A stretch of DNA of 64,000 bases, taken from the NCBI RefSeq assembly GCF_012911895.1, contig NZ_JAAXCV010000029.1, positions 24,305 through 88,304 of the forward strand, read 5' to 3'. The stretch is from Bacillus sp. RO3 (GTDB lineage Bacteria > Bacillota > Bacilli > Bacillales > Bacillaceae_B). Positions 8,350 to 15,293 of the stretch are shown here, in pieces. Each line of letters starts with the position of its first letter. Positions within the stretch are counted from its first letter, which is position 1. Under the pieces are notes generated by a model. It saw only the letters and a list, made by a program, of their open reading frames with translations, was not told where the DNA came from and searched no databases. The translations under genes were made by a program, and so were the position numbers.

Positions 8350-8820
8350 ATGATTACTTTACAACCCATGAAAGACAGTGATTTTGAGCATTGGATTCAA
8401 GGTTCGATTAAAGAATATGCAGAGGAAAAGACGAAAGCAGGTAACTTCCAGAAAGAAACTTCAATGGACCAGGCTGAAAACGAATTCAATCAGCTGCTCC
8501 CTGATGGCCTGCATACGAAAGATCATTTTCTATTTACTTTATTAGATGATAAAAATCAGGATAATGTGGGCACTTTATGGATTAACGTGAACGAAGACAG
8601 TCGAGAACTATTTATTTATGATATTAAAATCCATGAAGATAAAAGAGGACAGGGATACGGTAAAGGTGCATTAAAGGCGCTGGATACATTTGCAGCAGAA
8701 CAAGGGATACCCAAAATATCACTCCATGTATTCGGACATAACAAAATTGCTCTGTCCTTATATGAGAATTCCGGATTTGAAGTGACCAATGTGTTAATGT
8801 CAAAATCGCTTTCCATTTGA
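8350..8820 (+). CDS. GNAT family N-acetyltransferase
   Basis: 156 residues with the GNAT core. The acetyl-CoA pyrophosphate loop is DKRGQGYGKGAL (R/Q-x2-G-x-G/A form) near residue 100, followed by the SLHVFGHNKIALSLYENSGFEVT segment read over two strands. It transfers acetyl from acetyl-CoA to an unidentified amine. AAGAGGAGG precedes the ATG. It follows the hydrolase by 21 bases, probably in the same transcript, and ends in a weak hairpin. Confidence 0.85.
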   Translation: MITLQPMKDSDFEHWIQGSIKEYAEEKTKAGNFQKETSMDQAENEFNQLLPDGLHTKDHFLFTLLDDKNQDNVGTLWINVNEDSRELFIYDIKIHEDKRGQGYGKGALKALDTFAAEQGIPKISLHVFGHNKIALSLYENSGFEVTNVLMSKSLSI

Positions 8821-8824
8821 CGTA

Positions 8825-8850
8825 GGGCACCCTATTATCGGGTGCTTTTG
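8825..8850 (+). terminator. Short hairpin terminator
   Basis: GCACCC / GGGTGC stem with a 7-base loop, followed by TTTTG, 5 bases after the GNAT stop. Confidence 0.55.
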
Positions 8851-8978
8851 CCATGAAAAGAGGTTCTACCATATGAATTCATCCAAGGAAGGTTATCTTT
8901 ATTAAGACTCCTATTTTTTTGTAGGCAGCAAAGCTATGCAGATCACCTTAACCATAAAGCAAAGAAAGGAGGAGAAAC

Positions 8979-9422
8979 ATGGAAATCATTACATATGCAA
9001 CAATGCTGGATGTAGATGCCATTCTGAAAATCGATATGGAAGTAATAGGTAACAACAGCAGGTATGAAGAAATCAAGTTGGCAATAGAGGAAAAGAGATG
9101 CTTAATAGCAAGAGAAGAAGACACTTGTAACGGATTCCTTTTATTCAACACCCACTTTTTTGAGTGTACATTTGTTTCCCTCCTGATTGTTTCACCAACG
9201 AAGAGAAGAAGGGGCTATGCTTCCTCACTTTTGAAATTTGCTGAAACCATTTCACCGACAGAAAAGATCTTTTCATCTACTAATCAATCAAACGTGGAAA
9301 TGCAAAAAGTATTTCTGATAAACGGGTATTCAGAAAGTGGAAAAATTGAAAACCTGGACCCTGGTGACCCGGAAATTATCTATTTCAAGGAGAAGCAGCA
9401 CGAAAAGGAGGCCTTAAAATGA
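8979..9422 (+). CDS. GNAT-like acetyltransferase
   Basis: 147 residues. The SPTKRRRGYASSLLKFAE segment fits the acetyl-CoA loop of GNAT enzymes (RRRGYAS in place of Q/RxxGxG/A), and the C-terminal NVEMQKVFLINGYSESG is the usual strand-helix region. AAAGGAGGAG precedes the ATG. The final codons carry the ribosome site of the next small gene and the stop overlaps its start (ATGA), so the two are translationally coupled. Substrate unknown. Confidence 0.78.
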   Translation: MEIITYATMLDVDAILKIDMEVIGNNSRYEEIKLAIEEKRCLIAREEDTCNGFLLFNTHFFECTFVSLLIVSPTKRRRGYASSLLKFAETISPTEKIFSSTNQSNVEMQKVFLINGYSESGKIENLDPGDPEIIYFKEKQHEKEALK

Positions 9423-9550
9423 TCTTTATACTAGCGATATTCCTTTTAATTTTCTCCTTTGATTTCACGAAATTCAGGAAGCAAAATCAAACCATGATTG
9501 AGCAGAATGAGAAGATTATCAAGCTTCTAGAGGAAATGAAAGATAAATAA
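9419..9550 (+). CDS. 43-residue membrane-anchored coiled-coil peptide
   Basis: Starts at ATG overlapping the stop of the upstream GNAT gene, with AAAGGAGG 8 bases before it. The peptide has a 15-residue hydrophobic N-terminus (MIFILAIFLLIFSFDF) and a charged helical tail with heptad-like spacing (QTMIEQNEKIIKLLEEMKDK). This is the layout of small bitopic proteins that modify a partner. The tight overlap suggests a link to the GNAT enzyme. No family recognised. Confidence 0.65.
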   Translation: MIFILAIFLLIFSFDFTKFRKQNQTMIEQNEKIIKLLEEMKDK

Positions 9551-9560
9551 CCCCTGCGTA

Positions 9561-9595
9561 AAGAAGGCTCACAGGACAGGAGCCTTCTTCAGCTT
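9561..9595. terminator. Terminator between converging units
   Basis: Perfect 10-bp stem AAGAAGGCTC / GAGCCTTCTT with a 9-base loop, followed by CAGCTT. It lies between the 43-residue gene and the Spo0M-like gene on the other strand. Confidence 0.75.
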
Positions 9596-9598
9596 GCA

Positions 9599-9988
9599 TT
9601 AACAAATAGAAATATAATCTTCGTCGTAACTCTCTACACCTTGATCGAACGTGAGCTTGGTTTTGAAAAGGTATCGTACCCCGTTTTCATTTGAATATGG
9701 AAGAGTCTCAGGTATTCTATAGGTAAAGGCTAATTTGTTTCGTTCTTCAGCTTTGATGCTGTCGGACTTTAATACAGTAGTAGAGTCAATGATCTTTTCT
9801 TTCTTACCATTGTTATCGAGCATCACCAGGTCACATTCTACCCGCTTGAGCTTTTGTTCAATAATCCCTCCTTCCAGAAAGAAATAGCCATGGAGGAGTT
9901 CACCTAGTTTGAACGAATTTTTTGGTAAAACAAGGTCAATCTTTGCAGAACCCACACCAATTAATGACATATATTTCCTTAAAATCAT
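9599..9988 (-). CDS. Short Spo0M-like (arrestin-fold) protein
   Basis: 129 residues resembling the N-terminal arrestin-like half of Spo0M, a sporulation-control protein of about 258 residues. Visible parallels with the second copy at 14.6 kb are GxGxxKIDLVL, the xGxIIEQKLKRVExDL strand and a final strand of the LTFDxGVxSxDxD form. The start ATG overlaps the stop of the FbpB-like gene and has GAGGAGG at 7 bases, so it is translated as the second gene of a riboswitch-controlled unit. It is half the usual Spo0M length; the C-terminal domain is absent rather than broken off by a stop in an extended frame. The role is probably cytosolic and stress- or sporulation-linked, by inference. Confidence 0.75.
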   Translation of the reverse strand: MILRKYMSLIGVGSAKIDLVLPKNSFKLGELLHGYFFLEGGIIEQKLKRVECDLVMLDNNGKKEKIIDSTTVLKSDSIKAEERNKLAFTYRIPETLPYSNENGVRYLFKTKLTFDQGVESYDEDYISIC

Positions 9989-10122
9989 TTAAAATCCTCC
10001 TCGGCTGAAGAATATTTTTGATCTATCTTTTCTTCGATACCTTCCATGACTTTCTTATCATTTAAGATTTCATTCTTGTTCTGTTCTATAAGTTGAGTGA
10101 GACTGGTTTTTAGTTTTTTCAT
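9985..10122 (-). CDS. FbpB-like small basic protein
   Basis: 45 residues, with the layout of the Fur-regulated basic protein FbpB family: a short basic start, then LTQLIEQNKNEILNDK and VMEGIEEKIDQKY, which match the family pattern of L-x2-N-K-x2-(I/L)-L-x-D-K followed by an I-E-E-K-I helix. GAAAGGAAG lies 8 bases before ATG. FbpB in B. subtilis acts in the iron-sparing response. Here the gene is not behind a Fur box but behind a manganese riboswitch and its terminator, and is coupled by a 4-base overlap to a Spo0M-like gene. The family call rests on pattern recognition and is moderately sure. Confidence 0.7.
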   Translation of the reverse strand: MKKLKTSLTQLIEQNKNEILNDKKVMEGIEEKIDQKYSSAEEDFK

Positions 10123-10154
10123 CGATTTAACTTCCTTTCAACATGAAATGAATA

Positions 10155-10315
10155 TAGAAAAAGACCTTTACCGGAGTCGGTAAAGGTCTTTAAGGACATA
10201 TTTAAGCCTTCACCAACTGGTAAAGGTCTCGCTAACAACGTAGTTGTCAATAAAGCCGAGAGTAATGTACTCTGTAATGACGACTTTATTGTTAAAGCTA
10301 CTCCCCTTTAGGAGA
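10155..10315 (-). promoter_or_regulatory. yybP-ykoY manganese riboswitch with terminator
   Basis: Read on the minus strand, the leader has the conserved yybP-ykoY elements in order: AAAGGGGAGTAGC, AAAGTCGTCA, CTCGGCTTTATTG and GCGAGACCTTTACC. The 5' AAAGG can pair with the 3' CCTTT to close the aptamer (about 10221-10312). A hairpin CCTTTACCA/TGGTGAAGG follows at 10207-10226, then a strong terminator, AAAGACCTTTACC / GGTAAAGGTCTTT plus a T run, at 10155-10191. Because the aptamer's closing strand repeats the terminator's 5' arm, metal binding can be expected to favour read-through, the ON behaviour known for this class with Mn(II). The first downstream gene starts 32 bases later. Confidence 0.87.
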
Positions 10316-10333
10316 ATATTAGATTATGTACAT

Positions 10334-10362
10334 ATCATAATCGATGGAGAAAAAGTTGTCAA
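10334..10362 (-). promoter_or_regulatory. Sigma-A promoter for the riboswitch transcript
   Basis: On the minus strand, TTGACA and TATGAT are separated by exactly 17 bases. The -10 box ends about 20 bases before the riboswitch aptamer. Confidence 0.85.
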
Positions 10363-10539
10363 TACATCTAGCTGCCCATTATAGGATTTTGAATTTCAAA
10401 GGAACAGGCTTTAACCATTCTGCTCCAGAGTGATATCTGATAAGATATATCATTTGTAGTCCCATAGCAGGAAATCATCTGAAGAATAACGAAGTATACG
10501 GGGTAGAATAGTAAATGAGAAACAGAAAGGGGTCATCCT

Positions 10540-10962
10540 ATGTATGAATTAAAGACCAAGGAAAATGACAGTAGTGTGATTGAATTCATCGAAGCCGTTG
10601 AAAGTCCCAGGAAAAGGGAGGATGCATACAAGTTACTGGATATTTTCACTGAAACGACAGGATATGATGCAAAAATGTGGGGGCCAAGTATAATTGGTTT
10701 CGGTTCATATCATTATAAGTATCAAACGGGACATGAGGGAGATGCACCATTGGTTGGATTTTCACCAAGAAAGGCAAAAATAAGTCTATATTTCGCCACA
10801 GGAGATCCTGACAGAGAGAAACTATTGGAGTCATTCGGAAAACACACAGCAGGTAAGGCATGTGTTTACATAAACAAAGTCGCGGATATCGATGAGAACG
10901 TATTGAAACAATTGATCAATGAATCCATAAGCTTTCTTCAAAAAACGTATCCTAATCCATAA
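10540..10962 (+). CDS. DUF1801 domain protein
   Basis: 140 residues, resembling the DUF1801 (YdhG-like) family: an N-terminal helix with RKREDAYKLLDIF, the central MWGPSIIGFGSYHYKY motif, and the FSPRKAKISLYF strand near residue 75-85. The fold is a small alpha/beta domain; the biochemical role is unknown. GAAAGGGG precedes the ATG. It is a single gene ended by its own terminator. Confidence 0.85.
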   Translation: MYELKTKENDSSVIEFIEAVESPRKREDAYKLLDIFTETTGYDAKMWGPSIIGFGSYHYKYQTGHEGDAPLVGFSPRKAKISLYFATGDPDREKLLESFGKHTAGKACVYINKVADIDENVLKQLINESISFLQKTYPNP

Positions 10963-10974
10963 GAATGTTTGTGA

Positions 10975-11017
10975 AAGGTAATTAGCCTGAATAAAAGGAC
11001 TAATTACCTATTTTTAT
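10975..11017 (+). terminator. Rho-independent terminator
   Basis: AGGTAATTAG / CTAATTACCT stem with a 14-base loop, followed by ATTTTTATG, 14 bases after the DUF1801 gene. Confidence 0.8.
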
Positions 11018-11158
11018 GATTCGGAACCATATAGTTTGAAATCAAAGTATTTATGCTATATTGTTAATCTCGAATTAAAAATATTTCAGTTCAAGCTAAT
11101 TGGTTGTTTTTTCTTGAACTGGGTATTAAAAATCATCCACAGAAAGGTACGATTCTAC

Positions 11159-11794
11159 ATGACAAAAGTTTTATACATTACAGCACATCCACATGACGAT
11201 ACACACTCCTACAGTATGGCAGTAGGAAAAGCATTTATTGATTCGTATAAAAAAGTAAATCCGACTCACGAAGTTGTGAATGTAGACTTATACAAAGAAA
11301 ACATCCCACAAATCGACGCTGATGTATTCAGTGGTTGGGGAAAATTACAATCCGGCCAAGGATTTGAAGAGCTTTCCCAAGAAGAACAGTCAAAAGTAGG
11401 CCGCCTCGGTGAATTATCTGATCAATTCGTTGAAGCTGATAAGTATATCTTTGTTACACCATTCTGGAACTTCTCATTCCCTCCAGTAATGAAGGCATAT
11501 ATCGACTCAGTATCTGTTGCAGGCAAGACCTTTAAGTATACAGAGCAGGGACCTGTCGGGCTTTTAACTGATAAAAAAGCCCTTCATATCCAAGCAAGGG
11601 GAGGTATTTATTCTGAAGGTCCGGCAGCTGCCATGGAAATGGGTCACCGCCATCTTGAAGTGATGATGCAATTCTACGGTGTTCCTTCATTTGAAGGCTT
11701 ATTCGTTGAAGGTCACGCTGTGATGCCTGATAAAGCAGAAGAGATCAAAGCTAATGCGATTGAAAGGGCGAAGGATTTAGCTCAAACATTTTAA
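11159..11794 (+). CDS. azoR: FMN-dependent NADH-azoreductase
   Basis: 211 residues of the AzoR/AcpD flavodoxin-like family, which reduces azo compounds and quinones with NADH through bound FMN. Visible are the N-terminal phosphate loop region [20 protein letters not shown], the FMN-contacting [19 protein letters not shown], and the [20 protein letters not shown] segment. The start is ATG at 11159 (MTKVLYI), 41 codons inside the longest open frame, because AGAAAGG is about 11 bases upstream and the family begins here. Monocistronic; likely a role in quinone or thiol stress. Confidence 0.93.
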   Translation: MTKVLYITAHPHDDTHSYSMAVGKAFIDSYKKVNPTHEVVNVDLYKENIPQIDADVFSGWGKLQSGQGFEELSQEEQSKVGRLGELSDQFVEADKYIFVTPFWNFSFPPVMKAYIDSVSVAGKTFKYTEQGPVGLLTDKKALHIQARGGIYSEGPAAAMEMGHRHLEVMMQFYGVPSFEGLFVEGHAVMPDKAEEIKANAIERAKDLAQTF

Positions 11795-11879
11795 TTCATC
11801 TGGAGTCAACTTCGGTTGGCTCTTTCATTTATTAAGGCTCTTTACGTATACATTGTTGCTAATCAGCAAGATAGAATAA

Positions 11880-12000
11880 GTTGATTTCCGCTGCAGGATG
11901 CTCGCTTTCCCAGGGGCACGCCGGTGAGCCTTCTAGAGCTTAAGCCATGTGGGGTCTCACGTGTCCAGCTTCAGGGCTTAGGGGTTCGAGGTCATAAGGG
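11880..12000. repeat. Degenerate dispersed Bacillaceae repeat
   Basis: The stretch GATTTCCGCTGCAGGATGCT followed by GCTTTCC, GGTGAGCC and then GGTCTCAC, GTCCAGCT and CAGGGCTTA shares its blocks with the longer element at 53.3 kb, in rearranged form. GATTTCCG...GCTTTCCGCGG...GTGAGCCTCCTCGG is a repeat type often met in Bacillaceae gene gaps. No ORF or terminal repeats remain intact here. Confidence 0.6.
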
Positions 12001-12041
12001 AATAATGCCAAAAAGGAAAAAAATGCCTTTAACTACAAACT

Positions 12042-12157
12042 CTTAAAGATGGTGAAGTAAACTTCGTAGACACCTAGGGAAGTTCGGGCTTGCTGATGAA
12101 GAGAAGCTCCCCACATCTTCCGGCAGAACCAAGTACTTTAATGCAACCATCTTTTAG
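12042..12157. repeat. IR-bounded 115-bp gap element
   Basis: TTAAAGATGGT at 12043-12053 faces ACCATCTTTTA near 12146-12156. The inside holds smaller palindromic pieces such as GAAGTAAACTTC but no convincing coding frame. It may be a folded RNA or a further small mobile repeat; nothing else is visible in this gap. Confidence 0.35.
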
Positions 12158-12174
12158 AAAAGAGCGTTTAATAA

Positions 12175-12224
12175 AAATAAAGTCTGAGATCCTCCATCTT
12201 GATAGAGGATCTCAGACTTTATTT
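12175..12224. terminator. Strong bidirectional terminator
   Basis: A 20-bp stem AATAAAGTCTGAGATCCTC / GAGGATCTCAGACTTTATT, A-rich on one side and T-rich on the other. It touches the stop codon of the CAP-domain gene. Confidence 0.9.
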
Positions 12225-12852
12225 ATTTCTTTATGAACATTTGCGTCCAATAATGACCGTACGATCCACCCTTCACATATCCCACTCCGATTTCTTTATA
12301 CGTAGGTGACAGGATATTTTTTCTGTGTCCTTCGCTGTTCATCCATGCTTCAACAACTTCGGCAGGCGTTCTTTGCCCTGCGGCAATGTTTTCACCTGCT
12401 GCTTGGTAGGAGATTCCAAAATCCTTAATCATTTGGAAAGGAGATCCATAAGTTGGGGAAGTATGACTGAAATAGTTCTTTGCGATCATGTCTTCCGACT
12501 TGTATCTAGCCACACGGGACAATTCCCAATTTTCCTTCAAAGGAGGTAAACCTACTTTTGAGCGTTCCTGATTCACAAGCTTCACCACTTCATATGTATA
12601 ACTTTGAGCGGTGTTATTGGCTCCCGGAATCGTAAGAGTTTGACCAGGATAAATCATATTTGGATTGCTGATAGAGGGATTAGCAGAGATCAACTCTGAT
12701 ACACCCACCTGATGCTTTACGGCAATCTTCCACATCGTGTCTCCATAGCTCACAGTATAGGTACTAGCTGCAGAAACTTTAGAAGTTTGACCAAAACCAA
12801 TGACAAAAGTGACAGACAACAATAAGGTTGAAAGAAGTTTTAAAGTTTTCAT
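12223..12852 (-). CDS. Secreted LysM-CAP domain protein
   Basis: About 209 residues: a signal peptide (MKTLKLLSTLL...KVSAAS), one LysM domain (YTVSYGDTMWKIAVKHQVGV to GQTLTIPG) for peptidoglycan binding, then a CAP/SCP domain of about 125 residues. CAP hallmarks are LVNQERSKVGLPPL, MIAKNYFSHTSP, GENIAAG, VVEAWMNSEGHRKNIL and a final GHYWTQMF strand. This is the layout of the YkwD/SafA-like spore and wall proteins. No good ribosome site stands before the ATG; a TTGACA 17 bases ahead of AACTAT overlaps the start region, so the start may be a little off. A role in wall or spore coat is inferred. Confidence 0.85.
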   Translation of the reverse strand: MKTLKLLSTLLLSVTFVIGFGQTSKVSAASTYTVSYGDTMWKIAVKHQVGVSELISANPSISNPNMIYPGQTLTIPGANNTAQSYTYEVVKLVNQERSKVGLPPLKENWELSRVARYKSEDMIAKNYFSHTSPTYGSPFQMIKDFGISYQAAGENIAAGQRTPAEVVEAWMNSEGHRKNILSPTYKEIGVGYVKGGSYGHYWTQMFIKK

Positions 12853-13112
12853 AGTTCTATTGAAATATAATTCTGTCAATTTTAAAACAGGTAGTTGTTA
12901 CCACCATACGATCAACCTGTTGAAATCAACATCTAGTAATTATTTCTAGGATTTTTTCAAGTTTATAAGTGGGGACTTATTCATTACTTGAATGCCCGGT
13001 TTCAAGATTAATGGAAAAAAATGAAACCTAACCCTCAAGCTGATCGTAAAATTTAATAGGAAGATTTTTGAAAGATCTTCGCACTTCACTCACTTCGAAG
13101 GGGGAACACATT

Positions 13113-13760
13113 TTGTGGATCAACATCTTTTTCAGTGTCACCTTCATCCTGGGACTCTTGTATCTCATTCGATATCGATTAAACCTTAAATATTCGGCTG
13201 AAAAAGCAGCCAATGCCCTATTTCCCACCAGCGAAGAAGAGATGAACCAAATTCTGATTCCCAGTGAGTTCATGGAGATGCAGCCATTAACAAAGGGGAC
13301 AAGATCTTATAAACATGTGAAGTGGGGGACGGTAGGTGTCATATGCCTGTTTGCTGTTTTGATGATGGTAGTATTTTGGACCGATATGCTTCATCAATCT
13401 ATTTTTAGTATTGTTTATCTCTTTTTCTTTCTGATCAGTTCCATTAAACACCGAGGAAATTTTTATATTGTAGCTGGAGGTCTCATACTGAATGGCTATT
13501 ATTTTGCATGGGACAGGGTAAAGGGATATGAACTGGAAAAAATCATCAAATGGCATGAGCTATACGGGCTTGATGATAAGATCAATCATGGCTATAAATT
13601 AGCGGTAAAGGTAGATAACAAATGGTTTCAACCGCAGTTTGTAGTGGTTAGAGATGAGGTACATTTGGATCGAATACTATCATTGTTAAACATTCATGGA
13701 GTAAAAAAAGTAGGAGAAAGCTCGGAGACTCCAGTTTCCTCCTATACAGGTGTTGAATGA
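13113..13760 (+). CDS. Membrane protein of unknown function
   Basis: 215 residues from a TTG start that has GAAGGGGG 8 bases upstream; the longer ATG frame has no site and would place polar residues before the first helix. An N-terminal helix (IFFSVTFILGLLYLI) is followed by a charged region, two further helices around residues 80-125 (VGVICLFAVLMMVVFW and SIFSIVYLFFFLISS), and a cytosolic C-terminal domain of about 85 residues, with IVAGGLILNGYYFAWDRVKGYE resembling PH-like membrane-protein domains. No enzyme motif. Function unknown. Confidence 0.65.
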   Translation: MWINIFFSVTFILGLLYLIRYRLNLKYSAEKAANALFPTSEEEMNQILIPSEFMEMQPLTKGTRSYKHVKWGTVGVICLFAVLMMVVFWTDMLHQSIFSIVYLFFFLISSIKHRGNFYIVAGGLILNGYYFAWDRVKGYELEKIIKWHELYGLDDKINHGYKLAVKVDNKWFQPQFVVVRDEVHLDRILSLLNIHGVKKVGESSETPVSSYTGVE

Positions 13761-13838
13761 TATTTTTACGAATGTCTAAAGAAAAGGCAAGAAACGATTG
13801 GTGAAGAGTTTAGATTTACATACGAAAGAAGGAGAAAG

Positions 13839-14561
13839 ATGAAGAAACTGCCAGCAATGGAAGCATCCAAAAAATTTGTTTTAGAAACCTTTCCAACCTG
13901 CACAGGGGCACTTCTTAGTGGAAGCGTCGTAAGAGGAGAGGAGACCAGTACATCTGATCTGGATATAGTCATTATTGACGAAAACCTTTCTTCAGAATAC
14001 AGGAAATCATTCATCTCACATGGATGGCCAATTGAAGTCTTCGTTCACAATCATGAAACCATACTACACTATTTCGAAAAAGACTGCCAGAGAGCGAGGC
14101 CTTCCCTGCCAAGAATGGTACACGAAGGAATCCCGATCATCTATCATCCGATCATTGACACTCTCAAAGGAGAAGCAGAAAAACGTTTGCAGGGCGGACC
14201 ACCCAAATGGTCCAGTGAGATGATGGATATGAAGAGATACTTCATCACAGATGCCCTCGATGATTTTATTGGTTCAACAGATAGGGGAGAATGCATTTTT
14301 ATTGCGGGATCCATCGGAGAATCCCTTCATGAATTTGTACTCCGGACTCATGATCATTGGATTGGGTCTTCTAAATGGATCGTAAAGGCATTAAAGGAAT
14401 ATGATGAATCATTCGCTGAAGAATATGTACTTGCTTTCGATCAGTTTTTCCGTAATGGGGAAAAGCAGCCCATTATCAGATTAGTTGATTCCGTTTTAAA
14501 GCCATTCGGAGGGCGACTATTTGACGGGTTTTCAATCGGTGTGAATGAGTCTTCCAACTAA
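13839..14561 (+). CDS. Nucleotidyltransferase-fold protein
   Basis: 240 residues with the Pol beta-type nucleotidyltransferase signature LLSGSVVRGEETSTSDLDIVII (GS-x10-DxD; read as GSVVRGEE and TSDLDIV), plus a later Glu/Asp-bearing strand (WPIEVFVH). The rest is helical. Such proteins transfer an NMP group to a small molecule, as in aminoglycoside nucleotidyltransferases, or to a protein; the target is not evident. GAAAGAAGGAG precedes the ATG. A terminator shared with the Spo0M-like gene follows the stop. Confidence 0.8.
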   Translation: MKKLPAMEASKKFVLETFPTCTGALLSGSVVRGEETSTSDLDIVIIDENLSSEYRKSFISHGWPIEVFVHNHETILHYFEKDCQRARPSLPRMVHEGIPIIYHPIIDTLKGEAEKRLQGGPPKWSSEMMDMKRYFITDALDDFIGSTDRGECIFIAGSIGESLHEFVLRTHDHWIGSSKWIVKALKEYDESFAEEYVLAFDQFFRNGEKQPIIRLVDSVLKPFGGRLFDGFSIGVNESSN

Positions 14562-14585
14562 AAAAAGCCCAAATTGGGCTTTTTA
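14562..14585. terminator. Compact bidirectional terminator
   Basis: AAAAAGCCCAA / TTGGGCTTTTT palindrome placed between the converging nucleotidyltransferase and Spo0M-like genes. Confidence 0.85.
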
Positions 14586-14981
14586 TTATACTAAAATCTG
14601 AAAATCATCATGATCGACACTGTTTACTCCGTCATCAAACACCAGACGGGTGACGAACTTATAAGAGACCGTTTCACTGCTGGGGGGAAATGAATCGGAG
14701 AGTCTGCATGAAAAGTGAATGGTGCGTTGTTCGTTTGCCTTCATTGTTGACGAGCTTAATATGGTATTGTGATGAAGAACCGATGATTCATCCGTATTTT
14801 GATCGTACTGCAAAAGGTCTGTTTCAATTCGTTTCAACTTCTGCTCAACACGCCCGCCAGTCAATTCATATTCCCCTTTAATGACATCTCCCGGGCGAAA
14901 CTCTGTCTTATTTAATACCAAATCAATCTTTGTTGCACCTATACCGAACCTGCACATCAGTTTACTGAACATACCTGTCAT
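14586..14981 (-). CDS. Short Spo0M-like (arrestin-fold) protein, second copy
   Basis: 131 residues, paralogous to the protein at 9.6 kb: both have GIGATKIDLVL/GVGSAKIDLVL, a GRVEQKLKRIETDL-type strand and a closing LVFDDGVNSVDHDD-type strand. As there, only the N-terminal half of Spo0M is present. The probable start has GAGAGG 4 bases before it, which is short; ATG three codons later is the alternative. Unlike the first copy there is no small basic gene or riboswitch ahead of it. Confidence 0.72.
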   Translation of the reverse strand: MTGMFSKLMCRFGIGATKIDLVLNKTEFRPGDVIKGEYELTGGRVEQKLKRIETDLLQYDQNTDESSVLHHNTILSSSTMKANEQRTIHFSCRLSDSFPPSSETVSYKFVTRLVFDDGVNSVDHDDFQILV

Positions 14982-15293
14982 TCAACCTCTCATTCTCTAG
15001 TTACCAATTCTACGCATCAAGGAGAGTTTTGGTTTCATTCTTCTTCACCTTTTCTACGAGTATATTCTAAAAGAAAAGCAGCCCATTTGTCTATATTGCT
15101 TCTTCGACATATTTCGATAACTTTCAGTGAACGGAGCTTCTTTTAGATTCATAAGACACAGCATTTCCCAGCGATGTTCATTTAATGTAATTTATTCCAT
15201 AAAGAGGTAGAAATATAGGGTGATTTTCTATAAAATAGGACTAGAAACTTATCATATTTTGGTAAAATACTAGCCTGAGAAGGGGTCATTCAT
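14982..15293. other. Gene gap with no clear feature
   Basis: About 310 bases between divergent genes. It is AT-rich, with several possible -10 boxes (for example TAAAAT just ahead of the PBP gene) but no confident -35/-10 pair, hairpin or ORF. Confidence 0.5.

Noticed and set aside
13761..13838. Another UGA-containing small frame (codons ending GAT TGG TGA)
   Set aside because: No Cys/Sec context, no hairpin after the TGA and no conserved downstream protein.
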